From NCBI GenBank assembly GCA_017652345.1, contig JAGCBE010000069.1:1-16411 (forward strand): DNA of 16,411 nt, given 5' to 3'. Shown in pieces: positions 1-7,659 of this stretch. The notes beneath the pieces were generated by a model, which ran no database searches, was not told the DNA's origin, and saw only the letters and a list, made by a program, of their open reading frames with translations. Origin of the DNA: Methanobrevibacter sp. Lineage in GTDB: Archaea > Methanobacteriota > Methanobacteria > Methanobacteriales > Methanobacteriaceae. Each line of letters starts with the position of its first letter. Within the stretch, counting starts at the first letter, position 1. The position numbers and the translations under genes are program-made.

Positions 1-121
1 AATGTAATATCTTCTTTTCAACACGAAGTAAAAATTTGAAATTTCAGTTGGATTTCTAAAACTAGGTTTAATATTGGTTAGAAAACAAAAATTATAAAAA
101 GAATTGGTTAGGAGGGGTTTT

Positions 122-427
122 ATGAATCGTTTTGAAGAAATAGCATTACATTTAGAGAATGTAGATCAATCAAAAAAAGAATTCGTTTTATCCCTTTTAT
201 CTGATTTTGTTTTTTATGAAGAAAAAATAAAAGAACTTCGCAATTATCCTCAATATATAATTAATCCAAAAAATCCAAAACAACAAAAAGCACTTCCTGT
301 ACATAAAATTTTAAAAGATTACCAAGCACAAAAAAATGATATTGCAGTAAAGATATTAAGAACTCTTGATGGTGAAGTAGGAGAAGAATCAGCGTTAATG
401 AAAGCGTTGAGTGAATTCAATGATTGA
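122..427 (+). CDS. Phage terminase small subunit, P27-like (probable)
   Basis: Probable DNA-recognition subunit of the packaging motor, which would bind the phage genome and deliver it to the large terminase. The ATG at 122 is preferred to a TTG at 104 because AGGAGGGG lies at 110-117, partly inside the longer reading frame. The 101-residue product is charged and largely helical, with an N-terminal helix-rich half and a C-terminal part ending in acidic helices. That length and shape fit P27-type small terminases, but no motif is diagnostic, so the call rests mainly on position directly before an obvious large terminase. Its stop overlaps the start of the next gene by a few bases (ATG 420, stop 425-427), indicating translational coupling. 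Only weak promoter-like sequence is visible in the 121 bases upstream, so transcription may enter from outside the window. Confidence 0.7.
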   Translation: MNRFEEIALHLENVDQSKKEFVLSLLSDFVFYEEKIKELRNYPQYIINPKNPKQQKALPVHKILKDYQAQKNDIAVKILRTLDGEVGEESALMKALSEFND

Positions 428-2108
428 GCCATATATTAAGCAATATCAAAAAGCCATTGAAAGAGGATGGATAGAAATCAATGGTGTAAAAAAAAGGTTG
501 GTAGTAGGTTGGAAAATAAAAAAGGTAGTTGATATACTATGCTCTTATTTAGAGGATGAGAGGTTTATTTTCGAGCCTGGAAACTGTTATAAAAGATTTA
601 AGTTTGAAGAATCATTTTGTTTGCAAGGTTACGCTCCATTTTATAATCAACCAATTCAATTAATGTTGTGGCAAAAAGCATTCTTTGAAGCTATATACAG
701 TTTTAAAGAGCGTTCTACAGGACATTTATTAATTAATGAGGCATTATTAGAGGTTGGCCGTAAAAACGGCAAATCGACAATGGTAGCAGCCGATATGAAT
801 GCAAATTTATTTGTTGGTGGTGGAGGTAAGCAGTATATAATTGCAAGTAATGATGAAAAGCAATGTAATTTAATATTTAGTGAAACAAAACACATGCGAC
901 AAAGATTAGATGTTAAGAATGAAATCACTAATGATAATTTAGTTGAGATTAGAAACAATGCTAAAAACATTAAGATCACAAAAATGTCATCTAAAACACA
1001 AAATAAAGATGGGCGAAATTGTGTAGCTGCAGTAATGGATGAATGCCATGACTGTAAAGACGATGAAATTGCAGAAGCAGTTAAAAGGTCAATGTCAACA
1101 CATGATGAGCGTTTATTCATAATGGTATCAACAAATGGATTTATTAATGATGGTTTTTTTGATAAGCAATTAAGATATGCAAATGCATGGATAAATGGAG
1201 AAATAGATAATCCTCATTATTTGCCATTCCTATATGAACAGGATGAAGAAAGTGAAATATGGAGTGGTGATGTTGAGCAATGGCAAAAAGCAAATCCAAG
1301 TTTAATTTATGGAGTTAAAAAATATGCATTTATTGAAGATTCAATATTAAAAGCTCAATTAGATAGAGAATCAAGAATTCATATGTTGACAAAAGATTTT
1401 AATATCAAGGTTGGTAATTCAACTCAATGGCTTGAATCTACAATATATGATTATGAGCAAGATAAATGGACTTTAGAAGAGTTTAGAAGAGGCTATGGAA
1501 TTGGAGCAGTAGATTTATCAGATACAGGAGATTTAACTTGTGCAAGTATAATGTTTACTAAAGATAATATGAAATATGTTCACATTCAATTCTTTATACC
1601 TGAATCAAAAATAAAGAAAAAAGATAGTGATAATGGTGCAAGATATGAAGAATGGAGTAAAACAATAAATCCTGTTACCAATGAGCCTTATGTAATAGTA
1701 TGTCAAGGCAATAGAATAAATCAAAAAGATGTTGCTGATTGGTATCAAAGGTTAAGAAGGAACTATGAAATTGAGCCTTATACAATTGGCTATGATAGAT
1801 GGCATAGTGATATGTTTTTACATTGGTGCGACAAAAAAACAGGTTACGGTTTTAGAACTGAAATGATATCTCAAGGAAAATATTTAAGTTTTCCTATGAA
1901 GATGGTTGAAAGAGATTTAACAGATAGATTAATCAACTATGGGAACAATCCTGTTTTAAAATATTGTTTTAGTAATACAAGTGTAAAAATAGTTGGTGAT
2001 TCTATTCAACCTGAAAAAATGGATGGATTATATTCAAGGAAAATAGATGGAGTAGTTACTTTGATAATGTCTTATGCGACATTAGATAAAGTGGATATAG
2101 GAGGTTAA
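420..2108 (+). CDS. Phage terminase large subunit (HK97/Terminase_1-like)
   Basis: ATP-driven DNA packaging motor and headful or cos nuclease. Residue numbers are from the ATG at 420 (562 aa); a GTG at 411 would add three residues and neither start has a strong ribosome site. The N-terminal ATPase shows a Walker A loop GRKNGKST at 113-120, a Walker B strand ending VMDE at 205-208, and the coupling motif STN at 237-239. The C-terminal RNase H-like nuclease has acidic residues in the expected places: D365 in AVDLSDTGD, D459 in GYDRWHSD and D543 in RKIDGVV. Length and motif order match the Terminase_1 family seen with HK97-type portals. It overlaps the small terminase, and its last codons (GGA GGT) form part of the portal gene's ribosome site. 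The minus-strand open frame at 656-1120 is a shadow. Confidence 0.95.
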   Translation: MIEPYIKQYQKAIERGWIEINGVKKRLVVGWKIKKVVDILCSYLEDERFIFEPGNCYKRFKFEESFCLQGYAPFYNQPIQLMLWQKAFFEAIYSFKERSTGHLLINEALLEVGRKNGKSTMVAADMNANLFVGGGGKQYIIASNDEKQCNLIFSETKHMRQRLDVKNEITNDNLVEIRNNAKNIKITKMSSKTQNKDGRNCVAAVMDECHDCKDDEIAEAVKRSMSTHDERLFIMVSTNGFINDGFFDKQLRYANAWINGEIDNPHYLPFLYEQDEESEIWSGDVEQWQKANPSLIYGVKKYAFIEDSILKAQLDRESRIHMLTKDFNIKVGNSTQWLESTIYDYEQDKWTLEEFRRGYGIGAVDLSDTGDLTCASIMFTKDNMKYVHIQFFIPESKIKKKDSDNGARYEEWSKTINPVTNEPYVIVCQGNRINQKDVADWYQRLRRNYEIEPYTIGYDRWHSDMFLHWCDKKTGYGFRTEMISQGKYLSFPMKMVERDLTDRLINYGNNPVLKYCFSNTSVKIVGDSIQPEKMDGLYSRKIDGVVTLIMSYATLDKVDIGG

Positions 2109-2110
2109 GA

Positions 2111-3352
2111 ATGGGATGGTTAAATAAATTATTCAGTAAAGCCAAGCCTAAAAAGAATGCACAATATAATTTGAATGTTAGTATGAAAGGTTATCAACCT
2201 GTATTTACTGCATTTGGATCTAACATATTATATTCGGACATTGTTTATAGTGCTTTAATGATGAAGGCTAGATTCTTTGGAAAGCTAGAGCCTAAACATA
2301 TTAGGATTAGAGAAAATAAAACTGAACTTGTAACTGATTCATCAGTAGCAAGATTATTAAGACAACCTAATGATTTTCAAACAATGTATGACTTTTTAGC
2401 TCAAGCCTATTTTATGAGAGAAAAGGATGGCAATTGTTTTATATACGCTGATTACTATATTTCAAATGCTAATCAAAGAATTTATACAGGTTTATATATT
2501 CTATTACCTAGTATGCAGCCTATAATTCAACAAGATGATAGTGGTAAGTTATTTATAAGATTTCAATTTGTAAATCCTGCGAGAGAAGTTTTATTTCCTT
2601 TAGAAGATATTATAATTTGGAAGCAAAACATGGAGGATAATCAGTTTGTAGGTGGTGGAAGATTTAGTGGAATGGCTAACGCTGATTTACTTAATTCTTT
2701 ACAAGCATATCAAACTTCAAAAGAAGCAGTTGCAGAAGCAGCTAAATTAGGTTGTATGATTGATGGAATTATTAAAATAAATGGTTATGCAGCTGATGAT
2801 GAAAAGATACAACAAATTAGAAATGATTTTATAAATGATTTACAAACAAATAAAACAGGAATTGGTGTATTAGATAATGGAGCAGAGTATTTAAATATTC
2901 AAAGATCATTAAAGATGGTTGATAGTGCTACATTAAAAGAAATTAAAGAAAATGTATTACTTCATACAGGTGTTTCAATTGAAATGTTAGAAGGAAAATT
3001 TAATGAAACTGATAAAGAAGCATTTTATGAAAATTGGATTGAACCAGCTGCAGTAAGTTTGGCTCAAGCAATGAGTAAAGTTTTCTTTAGCCAATGGCAA
3101 ACATCTTATGGTGATAGAGTAGAATTATATCCAATGAAAATACAACTAATGTCAACAAGCGAAATAACAAAGGTTGTACAGGCTACAATTGCTGCAGGTG
3201 TATTTACATTAGATGAATATAGAGAAATGTATGGTTATGCTCCTCTACCTAATGGAGAAGGATTAGCAAGGCCAAGAGGATATAACAATTTAGATAATGA
3301 GTTTGGAGGTGGAACTGATGAAGGAAAAACTAATGAAGGAAATCAGGCTTAA
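2111..3352 (+). CDS. Phage portal protein, HK97 family
   Basis: Forms the dodecameric ring at the unique capsid vertex through which DNA enters and leaves, docking with the terminase outside and the connector after packaging. The 413-residue length is typical of HK97-type portals. Recognisable features are the N-terminal NKLFSK segment, the early clip/wing region with VARLLRQPND near residues 80-90, the central LEDIIIWKQNMEDNQFVGG stretch, and a C-terminal TLDEYREMYGYAPLPNGEG motif that closes this family. The ATG at 2111 follows AGGAGG at 2099-2104, which sits over the end of the terminase gene. The 3' end overlaps the protease start by 35 bases, a common arrangement for portal-protease pairs. 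The acidic, Gly/Glu/Asn-rich tail is poorly conserved. Confidence 0.95.
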   Translation: MGWLNKLFSKAKPKKNAQYNLNVSMKGYQPVFTAFGSNILYSDIVYSALMMKARFFGKLEPKHIRIRENKTELVTDSSVARLLRQPNDFQTMYDFLAQAYFMREKDGNCFIYADYYISNANQRIYTGLYILLPSMQPIIQQDDSGKLFIRFQFVNPAREVLFPLEDIIIWKQNMEDNQFVGGGRFSGMANADLLNSLQAYQTSKEAVAEAAKLGCMIDGIIKINGYAADDEKIQQIRNDFINDLQTNKTGIGVLDNGAEYLNIQRSLKMVDSATLKEIKENVLLHTGVSIEMLEGKFNETDKEAFYENWIEPAAVSLAQAMSKVFFSQWQTSYGDRVELYPMKIQLMSTSEITKVVQATIAAGVFTLDEYREMYGYAPLPNGEGLARPRGYNNLDNEFGGGTDEGKTNEGNQA

Positions 3353-3965
3353 TGAATGTGAAGTAAGAGCAGAAGATAATGAAGAAGGAAAAATGATAAT
3401 TGAAGGTTATCCAATTGTATTTGATAGAGAAGCATACATTGAAGGTTGGGATGGAGGCTTTTATGAAAAGGTAGATAGAAAAGCTTTTGATAATGCTGAT
3501 ATGAGCGATGTATGTTTAAAAATTAATCATAATGATGACTTCTTTATTTGTGCTAGAACAAGAAATGGCTCATTAACATTAACACCTGATGAAAGAGGTA
3601 TGTTTATACATGCTGAATTAATAGATACAACTCAAAATAGAGATGTATATAAAATGGTACAAGCAGGATTATTAACTGAAGGTTCATTTGCTTTTACTGT
3701 TGAAGAACAAGAAGTAATTGAACATGGAAAATGGAGTGATCCTGACTATGAAATTCACCGAACTATATTAAAAGTCGGTAAATTATTCGATGTTGCTATA
3801 TGCACTAATGGTGCTTATGGAAATTTAACTGAAATATATGCAAGGTCTTATGAAGCGTTGGAGAATGTGAAACATAACTCTTTGGAGAAAGAGAAACATC
3901 TTGCAGTACTAAAGTTAAGAAATAAAAACAAAATGAAACTTATGGAGGTCAAAAAATGGAATTAA
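3318..3965 (+). CDS. HK97 family prohead protease
   Basis: Maturation serine protease that cuts the scaffold (delta) domain from the capsid protein inside the prohead and then itself. The start at ATG 3318 is chosen over ATG 3297 because GGAGGT at 3305-3310 is correctly spaced for it; the product is 215 residues. Numbering from that start, the probable catalytic histidine is H71 in KINHND and the serine is S123 in LLTEGSFAF, matching the spacing in U35/HK97 proteases. The DVAICTNGAY stretch near 158-167 corresponds to the conserved final strand of the fold. Residues 180-215 are a basic and acidic helical tail that may be self-cleaved. It overlaps the portal gene upstream and the capsid gene by 10 bases downstream. 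Confidence 0.93.
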   Translation: MKEKLMKEIRLNECEVRAEDNEEGKMIIEGYPIVFDREAYIEGWDGGFYEKVDRKAFDNADMSDVCLKINHNDDFFICARTRNGSLTLTPDERGMFIHAELIDTTQNRDVYKMVQAGLLTEGSFAFTVEEQEVIEHGKWSDPDYEIHRTILKVGKLFDVAICTNGAYGNLTEIYARSYEALENVKHNSLEKEKHLAVLKLRNKNKMKLMEVKKWN

Positions 3966-5203
3966 AAGCATTTTTAGAAGAACAAAAGGCTAAATGCCAA
4001 AAAAGACTTGATGAAATCGATAAAGAATTAGAAGACATCAAAGCAAAAAATGAAGCATCAGAAGATGAAGCAGAATTAAAAGAATTAGGTGATTCATTAG
4101 CAGAATTAGAAGCCGAAAAGGTTGAACTAATTGCTGAATTAAAAGAGGTTGAAGCACAAATTGATGCATTAGATCAACCAAAAGAACCTGAAGGAAAACC
4201 TGAAGGAGAAAGAGCAAAATTTTTACAATTTGAAAAGAGAGAGGGAAAGAATAATATGAATGAAGAATTAAGAAAACAAATGGAAGAAAGAGCAACAAAA
4301 TTTAAAGAAACAGGAAAGAAGAAAATTGATGTTAAGGAATTAAGAGCAGTTACAATTGCAAGTGGAACTATAGCAACTCCAACTGAAGTTAATCCTTATA
4401 TTAATCCAACATTTAATCAAGTATCTAGTATTGTCGATTTAGTTAAAGTTACAAATGCAGTAGGTATGGGTGCATATGAAGTAGCTTATGAAACTGCAAT
4501 TGGTACTGCTTCAGCACAAACTGAAGGACAAGCAATTACTGAATCAAATCCTACTTATGCATATAAGACAATTACACCTGCATCTTATGGTATCGTTTCA
4601 TATATTACAAATCAAGTTATGAAACAATCACCACTTGACTATGAAGGAAAAATTGTTGATAGTGCTGAAAAATCATTAAGAGTAAAAGCAGCTAATATTA
4701 TTACTAGTGCAATTGTTAGTGATACATTACTAGCAAAACCAGCTGCATTAAATATTAGTGCAATTGATGATACAACATTAAGAAAAATTGCTTTCAATTA
4801 TGGTTCAGATGAAACTATTTATGGTAACGCTTGGTTATTCTTAACAAAGGCTGATTTAGTAGCATTTGGTGATGTAAGAAGCGATACAACACTTCAAGCA
4901 GTGTATGAAATTACACCTGATATTAATAATCCAAACACAGGAACAATTAAAGATGGTGGTTTAACTGTTAGATATTGTTTAAATCCTAATTTAACTGCAT
5001 TAGCAAGTGCAAGTGCAAATGGTGTTTCTATGTTATATGGACAACCTGAAAACTTTGAATTAGCATTATTCAGTGATTATGAAGTTAAGGTATCAGAAGA
5101 TTATGCATTTACTTCTAACATGCTTACAATTCGTGGAACAATGGATTTAGGTGGAGCAGTAGTTAAGAAGGATGGCTTCATTGCAGTAACTAAAGCAGCT
5201 TAA
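3956..5203 (+). CDS. HK97-fold major capsid protein with N-terminal scaffold (delta) domain
   Basis: Main shell protein of the head. Residues 1-73 are a highly charged Glu/Lys/Leu coiled coil, followed by a Pro/Glu/Gly linker at about 74-90 and a second charged helix to about 125. The mature HK97 fold seems to begin near residues 130-142 (RAVTIASGTIATP) and runs to the C terminus, giving a mature subunit of roughly 285 residues. The N-terminal part is the usual fused scaffold removed by the upstream protease; cleavage in the basic stretch 121-130 is an inference. The start ATG 3956 has GGAGGT at 3944-3949. An in-frame ATG at 4256 (M101) follows a purine-rich GAGAGGGA and could be a secondary start. 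The minus-strand open frame at 4038-4298 is a shadow of the repetitive Glu/Lys codons. Confidence 0.93.
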   Translation: MELKAFLEEQKAKCQKRLDEIDKELEDIKAKNEASEDEAELKELGDSLAELEAEKVELIAELKEVEAQIDALDQPKEPEGKPEGERAKFLQFEKREGKNNMNEELRKQMEERATKFKETGKKKIDVKELRAVTIASGTIATPTEVNPYINPTFNQVSSIVDLVKVTNAVGMGAYEVAYETAIGTASAQTEGQAITESNPTYAYKTITPASYGIVSYITNQVMKQSPLDYEGKIVDSAEKSLRVKAANIITSAIVSDTLLAKPAALNISAIDDTTLRKIAFNYGSDETIYGNAWLFLTKADLVAFGDVRSDTTLQAVYEITPDINNPNTGTIKDGGLTVRYCLNPNLTALASASANGVSMLYGQPENFELALFSDYEVKVSEDYAFTSNMLTIRGTMDLGGAVVKKDGFIAVTKAA

Positions 5204-5220
5204 TTAAAAATTAATTAAAT

Positions 5221-5277
5221 CAGGGCATTAGGTGTTTTTGGTTTTACTTCATTTGCTCCTTTTCATTTAATGCCCTG
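5221..5277 (+). other. Long RNA hairpin between capsid and connector genes
   Basis: CAGGGCATTA at 5221-5230 is the exact reverse complement of TAATGCCCTG at 5268-5277. In RNA the stem continues inward through two G-U pairs, U-A and G-C to give about 14 pairs, closing a U-rich loop of about 29 nt (5235-5263). It stands alone in the 96-base gap after the capsid stop, ends 10 bases before the next ribosome site, and has no U-tract following it, so it is not a standard intrinsic terminator. A role in protecting the 3' end of capsid mRNA, as an RNase processing site, or in partial attenuation would lower downstream expression relative to capsid; these are inferences. A short AT palindrome (TTAATTAAAAATTAATTAA) lies just upstream at 5201-5219. 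Confidence 0.6.
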
Positions 5278-5299
5278 CCAATATATTGGAGGTGGAACT

Positions 5300-5590
5300 A
5301 TGGAAAATGAAAACAATACAAATGTAATTGGTGTTATGACTAATCTAGCAGATTCAGGTCAAGATGAATTTGTTCAAGATTGGACTCAAATGGCTAAAAC
5401 AATGTTATATGAGCAAGGAATATCAAATACTTATTTAAATAGTGAACAGGCTCAATATATATTAGCAAAAGCCGTTACTGACTTAATAGAAGATGGAGAT
5501 TTCACTTCAACAACTCTTTCATTAATTGCTACTTTAAGAATTAATCATCCACATAGTGAGGATAGCAATGTACAATCCAGCACCGATTAG
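5300..5590 (+). CDS. Head-tail connector (adaptor) protein, putative
   Basis: A 96-residue protein in the position where HK97-type phages encode the gp6/gp15-like adaptor that binds under the portal and starts the neck. The ATG at 5300 is chosen because GGAGGT lies at 5288-5293; the longer frame from 5270 would begin inside the hairpin. The sequence is predicted helical: a helix from about 20 to 41 (DEFVQDWTQMAKTMLYEQGI), one from about 46 to 64 (NSEQAQYILAKAVTDLIEDG) and one from about 68 to 80, consistent with the compact helical fold of connector adaptors. No residue-level motif proves the family, so the name depends on context and length. Its 3' end overlaps the next gene by 23 bases. Confidence 0.6.
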   Translation: MENENNTNVIGVMTNLADSGQDEFVQDWTQMAKTMLYEQGISNTYLNSEQAQYILAKAVTDLIEDGDFTSTTLSLIATLRINHPHSEDSNVQSSTD

Positions 5591-5906
5591 AGAATTTGTA
5601 ACTCCTGCAATTCAAAAAAGAACACAAACAACTAGGATTAACGGTAGGAGTCAAAAAGAAGTGGTGGAAGTAGCAAATTTAAGAGGAAAATTCAAACAAA
5701 AAGGAACAAGTGAACTTAATGCAAATGGATTAGTAGTTGTTAATACTAAAACAACTTATATAACTTGGTGGAAGGATGACCTAAAAGCAGGAGATATATT
5801 AACTATTAATGGAGTTGATTATCTTGTTAAAGGTCAACCCGAAAATGTTGAAATGCGAAATAGATATGCAGTAATACCACTTGAAATATTAGAAGGTGGA
5901 GCATAG
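5568..5906 (+). CDS. Head closure / head-tail joining protein (SPP1 gp16/HK97 gp7-like)
   Basis: Small beta-rich protein expected to close the portal channel after packaging and to form the tail docking surface. The start at ATG 5568 has GAGG at 5558-5561; a GTG at 5556 is upstream in frame but lies before that site. The 112-residue product begins with basic, Arg-rich segments (REFVTPAIQKRTQTTRINGR) followed by beta-type sequence including DDLKAGDILTINGVDYLVKGQPENVEMRNRYAVIPLEIL. The pattern of 'kxGDxixxxgxxyxVxxxpen...ryxxipLE' is characteristic of phage head-tail joining proteins. It lies between adaptor and gp10-like genes, as in other HK97-type modules, and its stop TAG overlaps the next GTG start by one base. 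Confidence 0.78.
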   Translation: MYNPAPIREFVTPAIQKRTQTTRINGRSQKEVVEVANLRGKFKQKGTSELNANGLVVVNTKTTYITWWKDDLKAGDILTINGVDYLVKGQPENVEMRNRYAVIPLEILEGGA

Positions 5907-6349
5907 TGGCAAGTAGTATTGATTATAAAGAATTAACAAAACTTCAAAATAAAATTGCTTCACTTGGCGAAGAAGCAGTAAAAAAGGCAACAATAAATGC
6001 ATTAACAAAATCTAAAGAATATGCAAATAAAAAAGTAGAAGAGGCAATGGACAACTCACTTTATAATTTTAAAGGTAAAGGTAGATCAACAGGAAATGCA
6101 AAAAGAGTAGCTACTCAAGTAAGTAAAATGCCTGTTGAAAATGTTGGTGGTTATGTATATGCATATGTAGGTGTAAGTTGGTATGTTGCTCCTGAAGTTA
6201 CATTATTAGCTTTTGGAACACCACATATAGCAGCAGATTTTAGATTACACAATGCTATAAAAGTAAACGGAAATGTAAAAAAAGAAGTTTTGGAAATTCA
6301 ACAAGAAGAATTCAACAAAGTAATAAAGGAGGCAATGAATAATGGTTAA
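5906..6349 (+). CDS. HK97 gp10-like neck/tail completion protein
   Basis: 147-residue minor structural protein of the HK97 gp10 family, which acts at the head-tail interface during tail completion. It starts with GTG 5906 overlapping the previous stop (TAGTG); AAGGTGGA at 5893-5900 serves as ribosome site. The N-terminal helix (residues 5-50: DYKELTKLQNKIASLG... with repeated Ala/Lys) is followed by beta segments with GGYVYAYVGVSWYVAPEVTLLAFGT. That last motif corresponds to the family's 'yaxxvExGT' signature followed by a short C-terminal helix. The substitution of the usual acidic residue by LLAFGT is a mild divergence. It overlaps the following gene by 8 bases. Confidence 0.8.
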   Translation: MASSIDYKELTKLQNKIASLGEEAVKKATINALTKSKEYANKKVEEAMDNSLYNFKGKGRSTGNAKRVATQVSKMPVENVGGYVYAYVGVSWYVAPEVTLLAFGTPHIAADFRLHNAIKVNGNVKKEVLEIQQEEFNKVIKEAMNNG

Positions 6350-6692
6350 TATATTTGATGATTTAATTATCTATGATGAAAATAACAATCAAATACCTGT
6401 ATATGCAGAAGGAGATGCACCTGCATCTTTACCTGATGAGTATTTTACAATATTCGAGAATTATACAGGAGACCAAATCAATGCCGATAATGTTACTAAA
6501 GCAATTCTATATGAATTTAATCTTAAATACTTCACTAAAAACGCAGCAACATTATATTCAAGGTTAATCCAAGCATTAACATTATTAAAGCAAAATAATT
6601 ACATAACAAGTGGTGTTGGATATGCTAACAACACTTATCATGAAACTTGGTTTTCTCGCCAAGCTGATATTAAAAAAATTGATACTTTATAG
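6342..6692 (+). CDS. Tail terminator / tail completion protein, putative
   Basis: 116-residue protein in the slot occupied by tail terminator proteins, which cap the tail tube on the head-proximal side. ATG 6342 follows AAAGGAGG at 6327-6334. The sequence alternates short beta and helical stretches: IFDDLIIYDENNNQIPVYAEG, a helix KAILYEFNLKYFTKNAATLYSRLIQALTLL near 53-82, and a final strand NNTYHETWFSRQADIKKID. The last strand resembles the closing strand in minor tail proteins of this type. I do not recognise a decisive motif, and the assignment relies on order between gp10-like and major tail protein genes. Its TAG stop (6690-6692) is overlapped by the AGGAGG site of the next gene. The frame at 6373-6567 is a shadow. 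Confidence 0.62.
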   Translation: MVNIFDDLIIYDENNNQIPVYAEGDAPASLPDEYFTIFENYTGDQINADNVTKAILYEFNLKYFTKNAATLYSRLIQALTLLKQNNYITSGVGYANNTYHETWFSRQADIKKIDTL

Positions 6693-6703
6693 GAGGAAAT
6701 AAA

Positions 6704-7339
6704 ATGGGAGTACAATATAGAGGATGTAGTCATTTATACTACGCATCAGTAACAATTGCAAGTGATGGAACTATTACATTTGGAACACCTGCACAATTAG
6801 CACCTGTTAAGAGTGTATCAAGAGATATTACAAATGATAATGAAAAAATCTTTGCTGATAATATAACACAAGAAATTACTTATGGAGCAACTTCAATTAA
6901 TAGAAGTTTTGAAACAATAAAAATTGCTGATTCTATTCAAGCAGAATTATTAGGTCAAACTGCTATTTCAATCGATACTGATTTAACAGGATATGCAACT
7001 AATCCTGATGGATCAACAAAACCTTATGTAGCAGTAGGTTATGCTTTACATGATGGAAATGTTGATAAGCCTTGCTTATTAGTATGGTCATTTATGAATA
7101 AGTGTAATTCAATTAGCCAAACAGCTAATACAATTGATGATGGAACAGGTTCAGAAGGTCAAACAGTTGAGTTTGAATGTGTTGCACCAAAGAAAGCATG
7201 GACTACTACAGGCAAAAGAAATTTAGATATAGCAATTCCAATTGCTGATGATATAACTGCTTCAGATGTAGCTACATTAGTATCTAAATTCTTTACGCAA
7301 GTTGTTACACCTGATAACGCTGCTACAGTATTAGCATAA
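6704..7339 (+). CDS. Major tail protein (tail tube), phi13-like
   Basis: Tail tube subunit that polymerises around the tape measure. It is a 211-residue protein with ATG 6704 and AGGAGG at 6691-6696. The opening 'MGVQYRGCSHLYYASVT' followed by a statement of time/threshold-like beta strands (GTPAQLAPVKSVSRDITNDNEKIFADN) is the typical start of Firmicute phage major tail proteins, where an early strand carries 'kxvxxvxxexxxexexxyAdn'. Middle segments include QAELLGQT and YVAVGYALHDG, and VWSFMNKCNSIS also fits this family. The C terminus ends in a short Ala/Val-rich tail without an added Ig-like domain. It precedes the tail chaperone genes, separated by 26 bases, and would be among the most abundant virion proteins. 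Confidence 0.85.
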   Translation: MGVQYRGCSHLYYASVTIASDGTITFGTPAQLAPVKSVSRDITNDNEKIFADNITQEITYGATSINRSFETIKIADSIQAELLGQTAISIDTDLTGYATNPDGSTKPYVAVGYALHDGNVDKPCLLVWSFMNKCNSISQTANTIDDGTGSEGQTVEFECVAPKKAWTTTGKRNLDIAIPIADDITASDVATLVSKFFTQVVTPDNAATVLA

Positions 7340-7365
7340 TTTAAAATAAAAAAAGGAGTAAAAAT

Positions 7366-7659
7366 ATGGAGATTAAATTAAACATTTATAAAGACAATAC
7401 TTCAAAAGAGCCTATGCATACTTATGTATGTTATGGTTTCTCTTTTGATACTATCATTAAGTTTGAAGAGTTTCAAACTAAATCAAAAGATACTGATTTT
7501 AAAGCACAAATGGAGTTAATCCTTGAGTTTTTAAGAAATGTATTTTGCGATTTTAAAGAAGAACATTTAAAGCTATTAAGACCAAATGACTTACATGATT
7601 TTATGATGGCTATTGGTCAAGCAATTAAAGGCGAATACGGAAAAGCCGAAAAAAACTAA
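7366..7659 (+). CDS. Tail assembly chaperone G
   Basis: 97-residue tail assembly chaperone (lambda gpG analogue) that coats the tape measure protein and recruits tail tube subunits. ATG 7366 has AAGGAG at 7353-7358. The sequence starts MEIKLNIY, contains SFDTIIKFEEFQ and a helical domain MELILEFLRNVFCDFKEEHLKLLRPNDLHDFMMAIGQ typical of Firmicute phage chaperones, and ends GKAEKN. The stop at 7657-7659 immediately follows the slippery sequence A AAA AAC, so a fraction of ribosomes should shift to the -1 frame and make the longer GT form. It lies between the major tail protein and tape measure genes, the fixed position of these chaperones. Confidence 0.88.
   Translation: MEIKLNIYKDNTSKEPMHTYVCYGFSFDTIIKFEEFQTKSKDTDFKAQMELILEFLRNVFCDFKEEHLKLLRPNDLHDFMMAIGQAIKGEYGKAEKN

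Noticed and set aside
73..111. Direct repeat ATTGGTTAG at 73-81 and 103-111 upstream of the small terminase gene
   Set aside because: Nine bases in very AT-rich DNA with no supporting context; the second copy merely overlaps the ribosome site. Promoter-like pairs nearby have poor spacing.
656..1120. 154-codon minus-strand open frame inside the large terminase gene
   Set aside because: Opposes a motif-complete terminase, has no ribosome site context and no recognisable protein; it is a shadow.
5255..5292. CTCC in the loop of the post-capsid hairpin pairing with the downstream GGAG ribosome site
   Set aside because: Only four base pairs are possible, too few to argue for a ribosome-site switch.
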